A DNA stretch of 64,000 nt, taken from assembly GCF_014192335.1 (NCBI RefSeq), contig NZ_JACHXU010000015.1, positions 167,156-231,155 on the forward strand, written 5' to 3'. How positions within the stretch are numbered: position 1 is the stretch's first letter; each line of letters begins with the position of its first letter. Shown here one piece after another: positions 45,806 to 54,858 of the stretch. Under the pieces are notes generated by a model, which was not told the DNA's origin, made no database searches, and saw nothing but the letters and a program-made list of their open reading frames with translations. The position numbers were made by a program, and so were the translations under genes. Origin of the DNA: Aporhodopirellula rubra. GTDB taxonomy: Bacteria > Planctomycetota > Planctomycetia > Pirellulales > Pirellulaceae.

Positions 45806-46165
45806 TTATATTTCGTCGACGTGTGTCAATCCGACCCGGATGTGACTCGAACGTTTCTTGATCATGAACGCCATCCCACGAGCACGAGGGCGGATTCGTT
45901 TGAACATTGGGCCGCCATCGACGCGAACGTCGGTGACCACCAACTCTTCAATCTTGAACCCACGACCGTTGTTTTGGTCGGGATCCTGAGCGTTTCCGAC
46001 CGCACTCTTGATAACCTTCTCGAGCATCCGGGCACCGCGTTGCGGTTGATACTTGAGAGTATCGAGCGCTTCGTCGGCATACATGCCACGGACCATGTTG
46101 GCCACCAGACGCACTTTCTGTGCGCTGATACGGGCGTTTTTGTGATATGCGTTGAATTGTGACAT
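45806..46165 (-). CDS. rplV: 50S ribosomal protein L22
   Basis: 119 residues. AYHKNARISAQKVRLVANMVRG, read in part, ALDTLKYQPQRGARMLEK and the exit-tunnel hairpin GPMFKRIRPRARGMAFMI are diagnostic. ATG start, 17 bp after rpsS. Confidence 0.97.
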   Translation of the reverse strand: MSQFNAYHKNARISAQKVRLVANMVRGMYADEALDTLKYQPQRGARMLEKVIKSAVGNAQDPDQNNGRGFKIEELVVTDVRVDGGPMFKRIRPRARGMAFMIKKRSSHIRVGLTHVDEI

Positions 46166-46182
46166 GTTTACCGATTCCTACC

Positions 46183-46452
46183 TTATCGCTTGCCTTTGCC
46201 ACCGTGTCCGCGGAAAGTCCGCGTCGGTGAAAACTCGCCGAGCTTGTGACCGACCATGTCTTCGGTAACCAACACCTTCACGTGTTGGCGACCGTTGTGA
46301 ACCATGAAGGTCACGTTGACAAATTCAGGCACGATCGTGCAGGCGCGGGACCAAGTCTTGATCGGCTCACTCGAACCGGCCTCGGCCGCCTTTTGGACCT
46401 TGAAAAATAACTTCGGGTCTACAAAAGGACCCTTTTTACTACTTCGACTCAT
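46183..46452 (-). CDS. rpsS: 30S ribosomal protein S19
   Basis: 89 residues. [39 protein letters not shown], read in part, and [11 protein letters not shown] are diagnostic. ATG start. Confidence 0.97.
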   Translation of the reverse strand: MSRSSKKGPFVDPKLFFKVQKAAEAGSSEPIKTWSRACTIVPEFVNVTFMVHNGRQHVKVLVTEDMVGHKLGEFSPTRTFRGHGGKGKR

Positions 46453-46481
46453 GATTGATTCTCAGACGTTTGCTGGTCGGC

Positions 46482-47342
46482 CTACTTGTGAAGTTTCAAT
46501 TGACCATAACGACGACTCTTACGCCGGCGAACGATCGACGAGTTGCTCGGCTTACGCTTCTGACGCGTTGCTCCGCCCTTGGCACTCTTACCTTGCGGAC
46601 TTACCGGATGGCGACCGCCCTTCGTACGACCTTCACCACCACCGTGCGGGTGATCGATCGGGTTCATCGCAGTACCGCGAACGTGCGGCCGGCGACCGAG
46701 CCAACGTGCCCGACCGGCTTTACCGAGGCGGACATTCATGTGATCGTTGTTACCGACTTGGCCAATCGTTGCACGACAGGCACTTGGCACACGACGAACT
46801 TCACCGCTTGGCAACAACAACTGTGCCCAGTCGGCCTCACGTGCTTGCAAGGTCGCCTGTGTTCCTGCCGAACGGCACATCACTGCACCACGACCGGCTC
46901 GCATCTCGATACAACAAACTGCTGTACCCAGTGGGATATTCTTCAGCGGCAAGCAATTACCAACGGTCGGCGATGCGTCCGGACCATTTTCCAACCGGTC
47001 GCCCGCTTTGACGCCTTGGGGAGCGATCACGTAAAGCTTTTCGCCATCGCTGTATTTGAGCAATGCGATTCGAGCCGAACGGTTCGGGTCATACTGCACC
47101 GAGTCAACCACGCCGACAGCACCATCTTTGATGCGACGGAAGTCGATGACGCGATACATCTGCTTGTGACCACCACCACGATGCCGTGCGGTAATCTTGC
47201 CTTGGTTATTTCGACCGCCCGTCTTCTTCTTTGGACGCAACAAGGATCGCTCAGGCTTGTAGCCCTTCGTCAAGTCCTTGAAGTCGCTGACCGACGCATT
47301 GCGTCGACCGGCGCTGGTCGGCTTGTAGATTCGGATGCCCAT
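46482..47342 (-). CDS. rplB: 50S ribosomal protein L2
   Basis: 286 residues. [19 protein letters not shown], the LRRPK-like [11 protein letters not shown], and the peptidyl-transferase-proximal [19 protein letters not shown] are diagnostic, including the conserved His of HPHGGGEG. The C-terminus ends in basic [22 protein letters not shown] start. Confidence 0.97.
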   Translation of the reverse strand: MGIRIYKPTSAGRRNASVSDFKDLTKGYKPERSLLRPKKKTGGRNNQGKITARHRGGGHKQMYRVIDFRRIKDGAVGVVDSVQYDPNRSARIALLKYSDGEKLYVIAPQGVKAGDRLENGPDASPTVGNCLPLKNIPLGTAVCCIEMRAGRGAVMCRSAGTQATLQAREADWAQLLLPSGEVRRVPSACRATIGQVGNNDHMNVRLGKAGRARWLGRRPHVRGTAMNPIDHPHGGGEGRTKGGRHPVSPQGKSAKGGATRQKRKPSNSSIVRRRKSRRYGQLKLHK

Positions 47343-47454
47343 GAGACAGTACTGAGATCTGAGTTTTAAGTTTTAAGTGTTTACGTCGCGTCTACTTTTG
47401 CCGGCTCTCAAACCAGGACTGCTTCGAGAGCCCTCGGCCCGAACCGCACATCGC

Positions 47455-47778
47455 TTAAAAGAAGTCGATGCGGTGATCTTCGTGCAGTTGAACAATCGCC
47501 TTCTTCCAGTCTGCCGTGCGGCCCATTTTATTGCGGAAGCGGCGGAACTTACCCTTGCGAGTCTGAGTTCGCACCGCCGTCACTTTGACGTCGAACAAAC
47601 TTTCGACGGCGGCACGCACGTCGATTTTGGTTGCATCACGGTGAATCTGAAATGCGTACTGGTTATTTCGCGATGCACGGTGTACACCTTTTTCCGTCAC
47701 GAGTGGACGAAGCAGAACCTGGTGAGGCTCAAGCTTGATCGTTCGCTCGGCTGGCTGAGGAGGTTTAATAGCTGACAT
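47455..47778 (-). CDS. rplW: 50S ribosomal protein L23
   Basis: 107 residues. LRPLVTEKGVHRASRNNQYAF (in part), the AVESLFDVKVTAVRTQ stretch and GKFRRFRNKMGRTADWKKAIV (in part) match L23, the docking site of trigger factor and SRP at the tunnel exit. A 20-residue N-terminal extension precedes the core. ATG start. Confidence 0.96.
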   Translation of the reverse strand: MSAIKPPQPAERTIKLEPHQVLLRPLVTEKGVHRASRNNQYAFQIHRDATKIDVRAAVESLFDVKVTAVRTQTRKGKFRRFRNKMGRTADWKKAIVQLHEDHRIDFF

Positions 47779-47833
47779 AATTTTCTCCCGACTAGGAACC
47801 TGAGATTAAGAGAACACTCTTACTCAAACCCAA

Positions 47834-48505
47834 CTAGGCGACGGTCTCCTCTTGGCTGGAATCCGATGACGAGGCACTCGCAAAAGTACCGTCTTTAATT
47901 TTGTCCAATGCGGCAGTCGTGAAGAGAACCTTCTTAGGTGTCAGCAACGACAACGCGTTGAGCTGACGAACGGGCTCAACACAAACGCCGGCGATATTAC
48001 GACCGCTCTTGTAAACAACTGAATCATCTTCAGAGGTCGCGATCAAGGTCGTCACGCCTTCGAGGCCGAGACTACGAAGAACCGACGCCATTTGGCTCGT
48101 CTTCGGCGACTCGATACCAAAACCGTCGATCAACACCACTTCACCGTCATCGATCCGCGAGCGAATCGCCATGCGGGTCGCCAACTTAATGGCCTTCTTC
48201 GGGTGACGATAGCTGTAGTCACGTGGCTTCACGGTCCGAGCAACACCACCACCACGACGGACGTTCGTCCGCTTCGAACCGGCACGTGCGTTACCCGTCC
48301 CTTTTTGGCGGTACATCTTCTTGTTTGTGCCACTTACTTGACCGCGAGTCCGCGTGTTGTGGGAACCTTGACGCTTATTAGCTTGGTACATCACAACGAC
48401 GTCGTGAAGCAATTGCTTACTGATTCGATCCGCAATCTGAGCGGTATCGATCTCGTAAGTGCCGACTTCTTTGCCGGACGCATTCAATACTGGAATAGTT
48501 GCCAT
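47834..48505 (-). CDS. rplD: 50S ribosomal protein L4
   Basis: 223 residues. The tunnel loop SGTNKKMYRQKGTGNARAGS and the following GGGVARTVKPRDYSYRHPKK are diagnostic. The last 20 residues are a Ser/Asp/Glu-rich tail. ATG start, 11 bp after rplC. In E. coli L4 represses the S10 operon; whether it does here is unknown. Confidence 0.97.
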   Translation of the reverse strand: MATIPVLNASGKEVGTYEIDTAQIADRISKQLLHDVVVMYQANKRQGSHNTRTRGQVSGTNKKMYRQKGTGNARAGSKRTNVRRGGGVARTVKPRDYSYRHPKKAIKLATRMAIRSRIDDGEVVLIDGFGIESPKTSQMASVLRSLGLEGVTTLIATSEDDSVVYKSGRNIAGVCVEPVRQLNALSLLTPKKVLFTTAALDKIKDGTFASASSSDSSQEETVA

Positions 48506-48516
48506 TATCTCCGCCC

Positions 48517-49200
48517 TCAGACTTTGTTGGTTTGACGGATAGAAATGAACCCGCCATTGGGGCCGGGAACCGCTCCGCGAAGGAGCAACAAGTTGTTTTC
48601 AGTGTCAACACTGACAACTTCGAGATTACGAGTGGTCACACGGGCATTCCCGTACTGCCCAGGCATCTTCTTGCCCTTGAACACGCGACTTGGCGAGGCA
48701 CTCATTCCGGTACCCCCGGCGTGGCGGTGACACTTCTTCACACCGTGCGATGCACGCTGCCCGGCGAAGTTATGCCGCTTCATAACACCTGAGAAACCGC
48801 GACCCTTGCTCGTGCCGGTAACGTCAACCTTCTTAACATCGGCAAATTGCTCGACGGTCAACGCTTCACCGACACTGACACCGGCGGGACCACGGAACTC
48901 GCGAATGAACCGCTGTGGTTCACAATCAGCCTTGGCGGAAAGCTCAACGCCTGCTGCTGCACGAACCTTCGATCGCTTGCTCTCGATCGCCGCAACTTGA
49001 CCACGCTCACTTCGCGAAGCCAAACGACGAGGCTTGTCCTCGAACCCTAACTGAACCGCTTCGTAGCCGTCTCGCTCGACACTGCGAACCTGCAACACAT
49101 GACAGGGACCGGCCTGCACGACAGTGACCGGGACAGCAGTGCCGTCCTCGAGGAAGACCTGAGTCATCCCCACTTTTCGGCCTAAAATAGATGGTAACAT
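48517..49200 (-). CDS. rplC: 50S ribosomal protein L3
   Basis: 227 residues. The ATG at 49200 gives MLPSILGRKVGMTQVFLEDG, the family start; the much longer open frame upstream is leader sequence. GTSKGRGFSGVMKRHNFAGQ and the ASHG and MPGQYGN motifs are diagnostic. AGGA lies six bases before the ATG, directly after an 8-bp hairpin (49211-49232). Confidence 0.97.
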   Translation of the reverse strand: MLPSILGRKVGMTQVFLEDGTAVPVTVVQAGPCHVLQVRSVERDGYEAVQLGFEDKPRRLASRSERGQVAAIESKRSKVRAAAGVELSAKADCEPQRFIREFRGPAGVSVGEALTVEQFADVKKVDVTGTSKGRGFSGVMKRHNFAGQRASHGVKKCHRHAGGTGMSASPSRVFKGKKMPGQYGNARVTTRNLEVVSVDTENNLLLLRGAVPGPNGGFISIRQTNKV

Positions 49201-49550
49201 AACAATTCCTGCCCGCCGTTTAAGCGGCGAGCTACCTGCGATTTCGTTAGGAGTTCCGGGACTGCCCGACGATCCAACCGAACCAACTCGCTCAGCGAGC
49301 AACTCGACTGGTATCGCCGCAGCTTCCGACCATACGGAAAACCGTGACTGCAAAAAGTAATGAACGAACTCACCACCAACGATTGGCGACAAGCCTGACT
49401 CAAACGAACTCTCACCACTGAACAGCAGCGGAAGAGGACCGGCTAAACAACACCCACTCTTGACCGAGCGAGCAAACTGGCAACAAGACGGCTCAGACCC
49501 CCGGGAGAGTAAACTCAACCGAACGCGGCGTCCATGTCACGAGGACCAGA
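49201..49550 (-). promoter_or_regulatory. 350-bp rpsJ-rplC leader with hairpin next to the rplC ribosome-binding site
   Basis: Unusually long gap inside the S10 segment. On the minus strand the sequence GCTCGCCG-CTTAAA-CGGCGGGC (49232-49211) folds into an 8-bp stem with one T-G pair, ending at the base next to the AGGA ribosome-binding site of rplC. The rest shows no gene or clear motif. It could control translation of rplC or mark an RNA-processing site. Confidence 0.5.
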
Positions 49551-49877
49551 TCAGCGGGCGGACGCCTTAATCTTGATGTCGACCCCAGCCGGCAGACTGA
49601 GTTTATTCAACGCTTCAATTGTCTTGGCCGAAGCCTGGACGATATCAACCAAACGCTTGTGCGTTCGGATCTCAAATTGCTGCCGTGCTTTCTTGTTCAC
49701 AAACGGACTCGACAAAACCGTGTACCGCTCGATGCGGGTCGGTAATGGAATCGGACCGTGAACGATACTCGCAGTAGCCTTGACGGTATCAACGATATCG
49801 CGTGCGCTCTGATCCAGAACAGCATGGTCGTATGCTTCCATACGAATGCGGATTACTTCGCTGGCACCAGTTGACAC
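49551..49877 (-). CDS. rpsJ: 30S ribosomal protein S10
   Basis: 108 residues. [21 protein letters not shown], read in part, [20 protein letters not shown] (in part) and the C-terminal [10 protein letters not shown] are diagnostic. The GTG at 49877 gives a short MSTGASEV leader before the core. First gene of the cluster, about 65 bases downstream of a predicted transcription start. Confidence 0.96.
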   Translation of the reverse strand: MSTGASEVIRIRMEAYDHAVLDQSARDIVDTVKATASIVHGPIPLPTRIERYTVLSSPFVNKKARQQFEIRTHKRLVDIVQASAKTIEALNKLSLPAGVDIKIKASAR

Positions 49878-49948
49878 GATCGAAACCTAACTTCAATGAC
49901 GACGGACAGAGACCCCACGTCACAAACCATTTGTTGTGGGGAGGCGAG

Positions 49949-49977
49949 AATGTAGGGGCGAGTCGCGAAAGCGTCAA
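49949..49977 (-). promoter_or_regulatory. Sigma-70-type promoter of the S10-spc ribosomal cluster
   Basis: On the minus strand TTGACG (49977-49972) and TACATT (49954-49949) are separated by exactly 17 bases. The -35 matches the consensus in five of six positions and the -10 in four of six. Its position upstream of rpsJ and after the lutC stop is where the cluster promoter is expected. Confidence 0.65.
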
Positions 49978-49997
49978 CGGCTTTTGAACATTTGATG

Positions 49998-50020
49998 AAA
50001 AAATTATGCCGAAAACAGCA
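49998..50020 (-). terminator. Candidate intrinsic terminator of the lut operon
   Basis: On the minus strand, 2 bases after the lutC stop codon, TGCTG-TTTT-CGGCA forms a 5-bp stem (one T-G pair) and is followed by TAA and a run of six T. The stem is short but the layout is right, and it would shield the S10 promoter from read-through. Confidence 0.5.
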
Positions 50021-50022
50021 GT

Positions 50023-50649
50023 TCAAGGCGTCAAGAACACTTGCAATTTGCGACAACCGTGTGCCCCAAGCACCAGCGATTGCTCGATATCGGCGGTTTT
50101 GCTCGGCCCGGATACGAAAACACCGAACCCCGGTCTAGGCGCCCCAATCCGCGCATACGCATCATGCATGTGATCGACGATTTGACTCCTCGACACAACG
50201 ATCGCCAAATACTGCGCGATAAAAATCATCACACGATGCGGCAACGTTGCACCGTCGATCCAGATGGCACCATTCTCGGCGATGGCAAATTCGCCGCGAG
50301 CGATTGTCCAGCCGAGAGATGATAGCAAATGAGGATCACTCACCTTCGCCAAATCGACGGTGGGTTCGATCGCCTCAGGGTAGGTTGATGCAATCCGATC
50401 GGCACTCGAGAACGCGTCGATGCCTTCGAGAATCTCTCGCACCTGTTCGGGCGAGTCGACGAGATGGCTCTCACCACCAACGAATTCGAGCGTTTCCTGA
50501 AATTGGCGGATACGGTCATCAAACTTGATCAACCTCCCCGGATCGACTTCAGGCAGCCCATCGGACGGCACCGCGCGACCTCGCAGACGATCGAGTATCA
50601 ACTGTTTGCTGCCCTGCGGTTCTCTATTCTCAAACGCTTCGGCGATCAT
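50023..50649 (-). CDS. lutC: Lactate utilization protein C (LUD domain)
   Basis: 208-residue LUD-domain protein, third part of the LutABC iron-sulfur L-lactate dehydrogenase complex that oxidises lactate to pyruvate. The C-terminal half has ENGAIWIDGATLPHRVMIFI (in part), PRPGFGVFVSGPSKTADIEQ (in part) and GAHGCRKLQVFLT, all typical of LutC/YkgG. The ATG overlaps the lutB stop by four bases. A candidate terminator follows. Confidence 0.93.
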   Translation of the reverse strand: MIAEAFENREPQGSKQLILDRLRGRAVPSDGLPEVDPGRLIKFDDRIRQFQETLEFVGGESHLVDSPEQVREILEGIDAFSSADRIASTYPEAIEPTVDLAKVSDPHLLSSLGWTIARGEFAIAENGAIWIDGATLPHRVMIFIAQYLAIVVSRSQIVDHMHDAYARIGAPRPGFGVFVSGPSKTADIEQSLVLGAHGCRKLQVFLTP

Positions 50650-52055
50650 TCAGGTTGCTCCGGTTTAGCCACGTTTCGATTCTGTGCGTACCACGCTCGA
50701 AAGCTCTGTTTAGGGGGATCTGGCAGGTCGCGATCGATCGCCCATTCATTGAGCCTGTTGTGCGTGAGAGATTTCGGCAGGTATTTCAGCGCTACGCGAG
50801 CGGTATACCCTGCGGTGAAAAACAGCCTCGGGTGCCTAAACAGCCACGACGCCGCCTTCATCCCAACTCGCTTATTCCACGCCAACAAACGCTTCCCGAC
50901 TAGCTCGCTTCGCCAAGCGAGCAATTGGTGATGCAGCGGAATCTTGACCGGACAAACATCGGTGCAGGATCCGCACAAACTACAGGCGTAAGGCAAACTC
51001 TTGTGTGCCTTCATGTCTTTCGTGGGCCCCAGCACGCTACCGATAGGCCCTGGAACGGTCGCCTGGTAACTGTGTCCACCGCTGCGTCGATAGACCGGGC
51101 ACGTGTTCATGCATGCCCCGCAACGGATGCAGTTCAACGCATCCCGGAACGTATCGCTGTCACGGATTCGCGACCGACCGTTGTCGACCAGCACAATGTG
51201 CAGTTCGCTGTTCTCGTCGCGGGGTCCGTGGAAATGCGACGTGTAGCTGGTGATCGGCTGGCCGGTCGCACTGCGAGCGAGCAAACGGGTGAACACCGCG
51301 AGATTCTCAAATCGCGGCACTAATTTCTCGATCCCCATGCAGGCGATGTGGATCCGCGGCAGAGACACGCCCAGATCGGCGTTGCCCTCATTGGTGCAAA
51401 CGACGATCCCCCCGGTTTCAGCGATCCCGAAATTGACTCCGGTGATGCCGACTTCGCCTTCCAAAAATTTCCCCCTCAAATGGCCCCGAGCCGCTTCCGT
51501 CAAGACTTGCGGGTCAGCCTCTCCTTTGCGAGTGCCGAGGTGCTGGTGAAACGTTTCGCCGACCTCTTCCTTTTTGATATGAATTGCTGGCAAAACGATG
51601 TGGCTGGGCGTTTCACCTCTTAATTGCACGATTCGCTCGCCGAGGTCGGTGTCGACAACATCGATGCCGTTATCGATCAGAAATTCGTTGAGACCGCACT
51701 CTTCGGTCAGCATCGATTTACTTTTGATGATCCGGTGCGTTTTGTTTTTTCGCAGCAGACCGAGCACGATTTCGTTGTGCTCAGCGGCGTCAGCGGCCCA
51801 GTGCACGACCGCGCCCATTCGAATCGCGTTGGCCTCGAATTCCTGCAAATAGTCGGGCAAATTGGCGATAGTGTGCCGCTTGATCGCGGACGCGGTCTCT
51901 CTCAAATACTCCCACTCGGGCAGCGATTGGGCCTGTCGATCGCGTTTCGTGCGAACGAACCAAAGGGAATCGTCGTGCCAATGCGATCGAGGCACGTTGT
52001 TAACGAAATCCTTGGCCGCTTGGGGGTGATCAACGATCGGTAGTGCGATGGACAT
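50646..52055 (-). CDS. lutB: Lactate utilization protein B (LUD plus ferredoxin-type iron-sulfur protein)
   Basis: 469 residues. The N-terminal LUD domain contains the conserved KSKSMLTEECGLNEFLIDNG (in part) and ETGGIVVCTNEGNADL. Two 4Fe-4S clusters are formed by CIRCGACMNTCPVYR and CSLCGSCTDVCPVKIPLH. It passes electrons from lactate oxidation in LutABC. The end overlaps lutC; lutA lies 141 bp upstream on the same strand. ATG start. Confidence 0.95.
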   Translation of the reverse strand: MSIALPIVDHPQAAKDFVNNVPRSHWHDDSLWFVRTKRDRQAQSLPEWEYLRETASAIKRHTIANLPDYLQEFEANAIRMGAVVHWAADAAEHNEIVLGLLRKNKTHRIIKSKSMLTEECGLNEFLIDNGIDVVDTDLGERIVQLRGETPSHIVLPAIHIKKEEVGETFHQHLGTRKGEADPQVLTEAARGHLRGKFLEGEVGITGVNFGIAETGGIVVCTNEGNADLGVSLPRIHIACMGIEKLVPRFENLAVFTRLLARSATGQPITSYTSHFHGPRDENSELHIVLVDNGRSRIRDSDTFRDALNCIRCGACMNTCPVYRRSGGHSYQATVPGPIGSVLGPTKDMKAHKSLPYACSLCGSCTDVCPVKIPLHHQLLAWRSELVGKRLLAWNKRVGMKAASWLFRHPRLFFTAGYTARVALKYLPKSLTHNRLNEWAIDRDLPDPPKQSFRAWYAQNRNVAKPEQPE

Positions 52056-52196
52056 AAAGCTTTATCGCTAGGTGATTAAAACAGGAAATAAGGAGGGACA
52101 GGGGAAACAGTGTCTGCGCCGGGTTGCTTCACGAAGATCGACCTCAACCGAAACACGCAGCCCAACAACGACCAACAAACCGCATCCTCCGGATGG

Positions 52197-52973
52197 TCAG
52201 CGGGCCGCCGATGCCGTCTGTTTCGTCGGCAGCGGTCTTCCCGCGAGCACTTCGGCAATGTGCATGACTTGCATCGGCATTTCGCGGCGTCGAATCAGTC
52301 CCTGCATGTGCATCAAACAGCTCATGTCACCGGCGACCAACACTTCGCTGCCCGATTGCACATGATCCTGAACCCGGTCCACGCCCATTGCGACGCTCGT
52401 CTCTCGCTCAGTAACCGCAAAAGTGCCGCCGAAACCACAGCATTCGTCTTGCCGGCTGATCGGAACCACTTCCACTCCCTCGAGCGATTCGAGCAGGATA
52501 CGCAATTTGTTCTCGCGAGGAACCATCTGTTCACTACACGCACCGAGCCTCAACTCCCGCAACCCGTGACAACTGGAATGGACACTCACCCGATGTGGAA
52601 AACGACCTTTGATCGTGCGAACTCCCAATCGATCAACTAAAAACTCGCATAATTCGAACGTGGAATCCCGCAACTTGATGAACCGCTGATCATCGTCGGC
52701 GAAATACTCGGAATAGTGATTGCGGATCATCGATGTGCAGCTGCCCGACGGACACACGACCGCGTCATACCCCGAAAACATCTCAACAAATTGCCTTGCG
52801 ACAGGCGCCGCGTCGGCGGTGCATCCGGTGTTGGCCATCGGCTGACCACAACACGTCTGCATTTCGGGAAAGGCAACCGAAAGCCCCTGCGACTCCAGCA
52901 ATTCCAGGGTGGAAATCGCGACATCGGGGAAAAATTGATCGATGTAGCAGGGAACGAACAGTGCGACGTTCAT
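52197..52973 (-). CDS. lutA: Lactate utilization protein A (CCG-domain iron-sulfur protein)
   Basis: 258 residues. Two Cys-rich CCG motifs are visible: CCGQPMANTGC with the upstream PCYIDQFFPD, and ECCGFGGTFAV with HSSCHGLRELRLG. They resemble the heterodisulfide-reductase/GlpC type and bind iron-sulfur clusters. The ATG at 52973 gives MNVALFVPCYIDQFFP, the family start; the frame is open upstream. First gene of lutABC. A promoter was not called in the 260-bp gap to the divergent permease gene. Confidence 0.94.
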   Translation of the reverse strand: MNVALFVPCYIDQFFPDVAISTLELLESQGLSVAFPEMQTCCGQPMANTGCTADAAPVARQFVEMFSGYDAVVCPSGSCTSMIRNHYSEYFADDDQRFIKLRDSTFELCEFLVDRLGVRTIKGRFPHRVSVHSSCHGLRELRLGACSEQMVPRENKLRILLESLEGVEVVPISRQDECCGFGGTFAVTERETSVAMGVDRVQDHVQSGSEVLVAGDMSCLMHMQGLIRRREMPMQVMHIAEVLAGRPLPTKQTASAAR

Positions 52974-53233
52974 GATTGTTTTTAGATAAGGGCAAGGGGA
53001 GGCAGCAGTGTAGGCATCCGCTAAACGCAACCTCTATATCGGCTGCAAATCATCCATGATAGGCGATCGATGGCAGAATCGGATCGAGAAGCCGGCGCAA
53101 AGTGTATACATTTCACACCCGATCATGAACGGAGATTGACGTTGTTGCAAGCGACGCCTGCCGCGTAGACTCCGCCGAAGATCGAAATTCCCGGTCTCGT
53201 TAGAGTTGCCTACTGTCGTATCAAGGGACACGG

Positions 53234-54853
53234 ATGTACCGCTTGCTGCTTTGTTTCCGCTATCTACGCACCCGCTACATCGCGTTGGCGTCGATTATCA
53301 GCGTCACCCTCGGCGTCGCGACGCTGATCGTGGTGAACAGCGTGATGGCAGGTTTTTCTGCAGAAATGCACGAAAGGCTTCATGGATTGGCTTCGGACAT
53401 CTTGATCGAGTGTCATGCCAGCGGTGGCATGCCCGACCCGGACGCGCACCTCGCAGAAATCCACCGCGTTGTCGGCGACGATATCGAAGGGGCCTCCGTC
53501 AGCGTTCACGTGCCTAGCATGTTGGGCATCGACTTCAATGGACAACTGATCACACGGCACGTCAATCTCGTCGGGATTGATGCGGAGACCTACGATACGG
53601 TCAGCCATTTCGGGCGATATCTGATTCACCCGGAAAACCAAAAACAAGTCGACTTTGATTTACGTGAAGCCGGCTTTGCCGAAACACGCGAAAACTTCCC
53701 CGCGTCGGGATGGCACTACCGCCGCGCCCGCGTCGCCTACGAGCGTGCTCTCGATGAAGAACGTGCCCGCGTCGAAGCGATGGACCGTGAAGTCGCAAAA
53801 CTCAGCACCACCCTGCCCCAGCATCCCAACGACTCTTCCGCATCCGAAGACGGCCTGATCGATGAGGACTCTCCCGAGAGCCTCGCCTCGGCGGGCCCTT
53901 CGCTCGGCCCGCTCTTGCCTCCTGAACTCAACGGTGGAGACACCAGTGGCGTGGCAGCGACTTTCGATCCAGCCACCGAACAATACCCCGGCATCATTCT
54001 GGGGATTTCAACCTGTTCCAACAAACTCCGCGATGACGCGGGCAACGTCCGCGACCATTATTATTGTCGCCCCGGTGATGACATCCGGATGATGTTCCCG
54101 AGTGCTTCAGAGAACCCGAAGGTCCTCAATCAAAAGTTCACCGTTGTCGATCTCTATGAATCAGGAATGAGCGAATACGACAGCACGTTTGCTTTCGTAC
54201 GGTTGGACCAACTCCAAGAATTTCGTGGGATGATTGATCCGATCTCGGGCGTGAAGAGCGTCACAACGATTCAACTCAAACTGATCGAAGGTGCCGACCT
54301 GAATGCGGTCCGCGACGCCCTGCGAAAACGATTCCCGCCCGACCAATTTGCATACAGCATTCAAACCTGGCGCGACATGCAGGGGCCACTGCTCGCCGCG
54401 GTTCGATTGGAAACGACCATTCTGAACATCTTGCTGTTCCTAATTATCGCGGTCGCAGGCTTTGGAATTTTGGCGACGTTCTTCATGATCGTTGTGGAAA
54501 AAACACGCGACATCGGCACCCTTAAAGCCCTGGGTGCGAGCGGCAGCGGCGTGATGAGCATCTTCCTCAGTTACGGATTGCTACTGGGCATCGTCGGCAG
54601 TGGTGTCGGTCTGCTCGGGGGCATCCTGTTTGTCGACAACATTAACGAAGTCGCCGGTGTGATCGAACGCGTCACCGGCCAAGAAGTGTTCGACCCGACG
54701 GTCTATTACTTCACCGAAATCCCCACCATCCTGAACCCATTCACACTCGCGTGGGTGATGGCGGGTGCGGTTGCCATTGCAACGGCCGCCTCTGTGTTGC
54801 CTGCCATGCGGGCCGCACGTATGCATCCCGTCACCGCCCTCCGATTCGAGTAG
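53234..54853 (+). CDS. ABC transporter permease, LolC/LolE type
   Basis: 539-residue inner-membrane permease with FtsX fold. An N-terminal TM (IALASIISVTLGVATLIVV) is followed by a large periplasmic region and three C-terminal TMs with FFMIVVEKTRDIGTLKALGA, read in part. Inside the periplasmic part is a hydrophilic insertion with a coiled-coil-like stretch (ALDEERARVEAMDREVAK) and an acidic/Ser-rich linker, longer than in E. coli LolC (about 400 residues). It probably extracts lipoproteins from the inner membrane with the ATPase encoded 5 bases downstream. A single permease gene suggests a homodimer. AAGGGA precedes the ATG. Confidence 0.88.
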   Translation: MYRLLLCFRYLRTRYIALASIISVTLGVATLIVVNSVMAGFSAEMHERLHGLASDILIECHASGGMPDPDAHLAEIHRVVGDDIEGASVSVHVPSMLGIDFNGQLITRHVNLVGIDAETYDTVSHFGRYLIHPENQKQVDFDLREAGFAETRENFPASGWHYRRARVAYERALDEERARVEAMDREVAKLSTTLPQHPNDSSASEDGLIDEDSPESLASAGPSLGPLLPPELNGGDTSGVAATFDPATEQYPGIILGISTCSNKLRDDAGNVRDHYYCRPGDDIRMMFPSASENPKVLNQKFTVVDLYESGMSEYDSTFAFVRLDQLQEFRGMIDPISGVKSVTTIQLKLIEGADLNAVRDALRKRFPPDQFAYSIQTWRDMQGPLLAAVRLETTILNILLFLIIAVAGFGILATFFMIVVEKTRDIGTLKALGASGSGVMSIFLSYGLLLGIVGSGVGLLGGILFVDNINEVAGVIERVTGQEVFDPTVYYFTEIPTILNPFTLAWVMAGAVAIATAASVLPAMRAARMHPVTALRFE

Positions 54854-54858
54854 CCCTC

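Noticed and set aside
46455-47369. 304-residue open frame on the + strand
   Set aside because: Antisense to rplB, a certain gene; Thr/Arg-rich shadow.
49201-49518. N-terminal extension of the rplC open frame
   Set aside because: L3 begins at the ATG at 49200 with a good ribosome-binding site; the upstream frame is leader.
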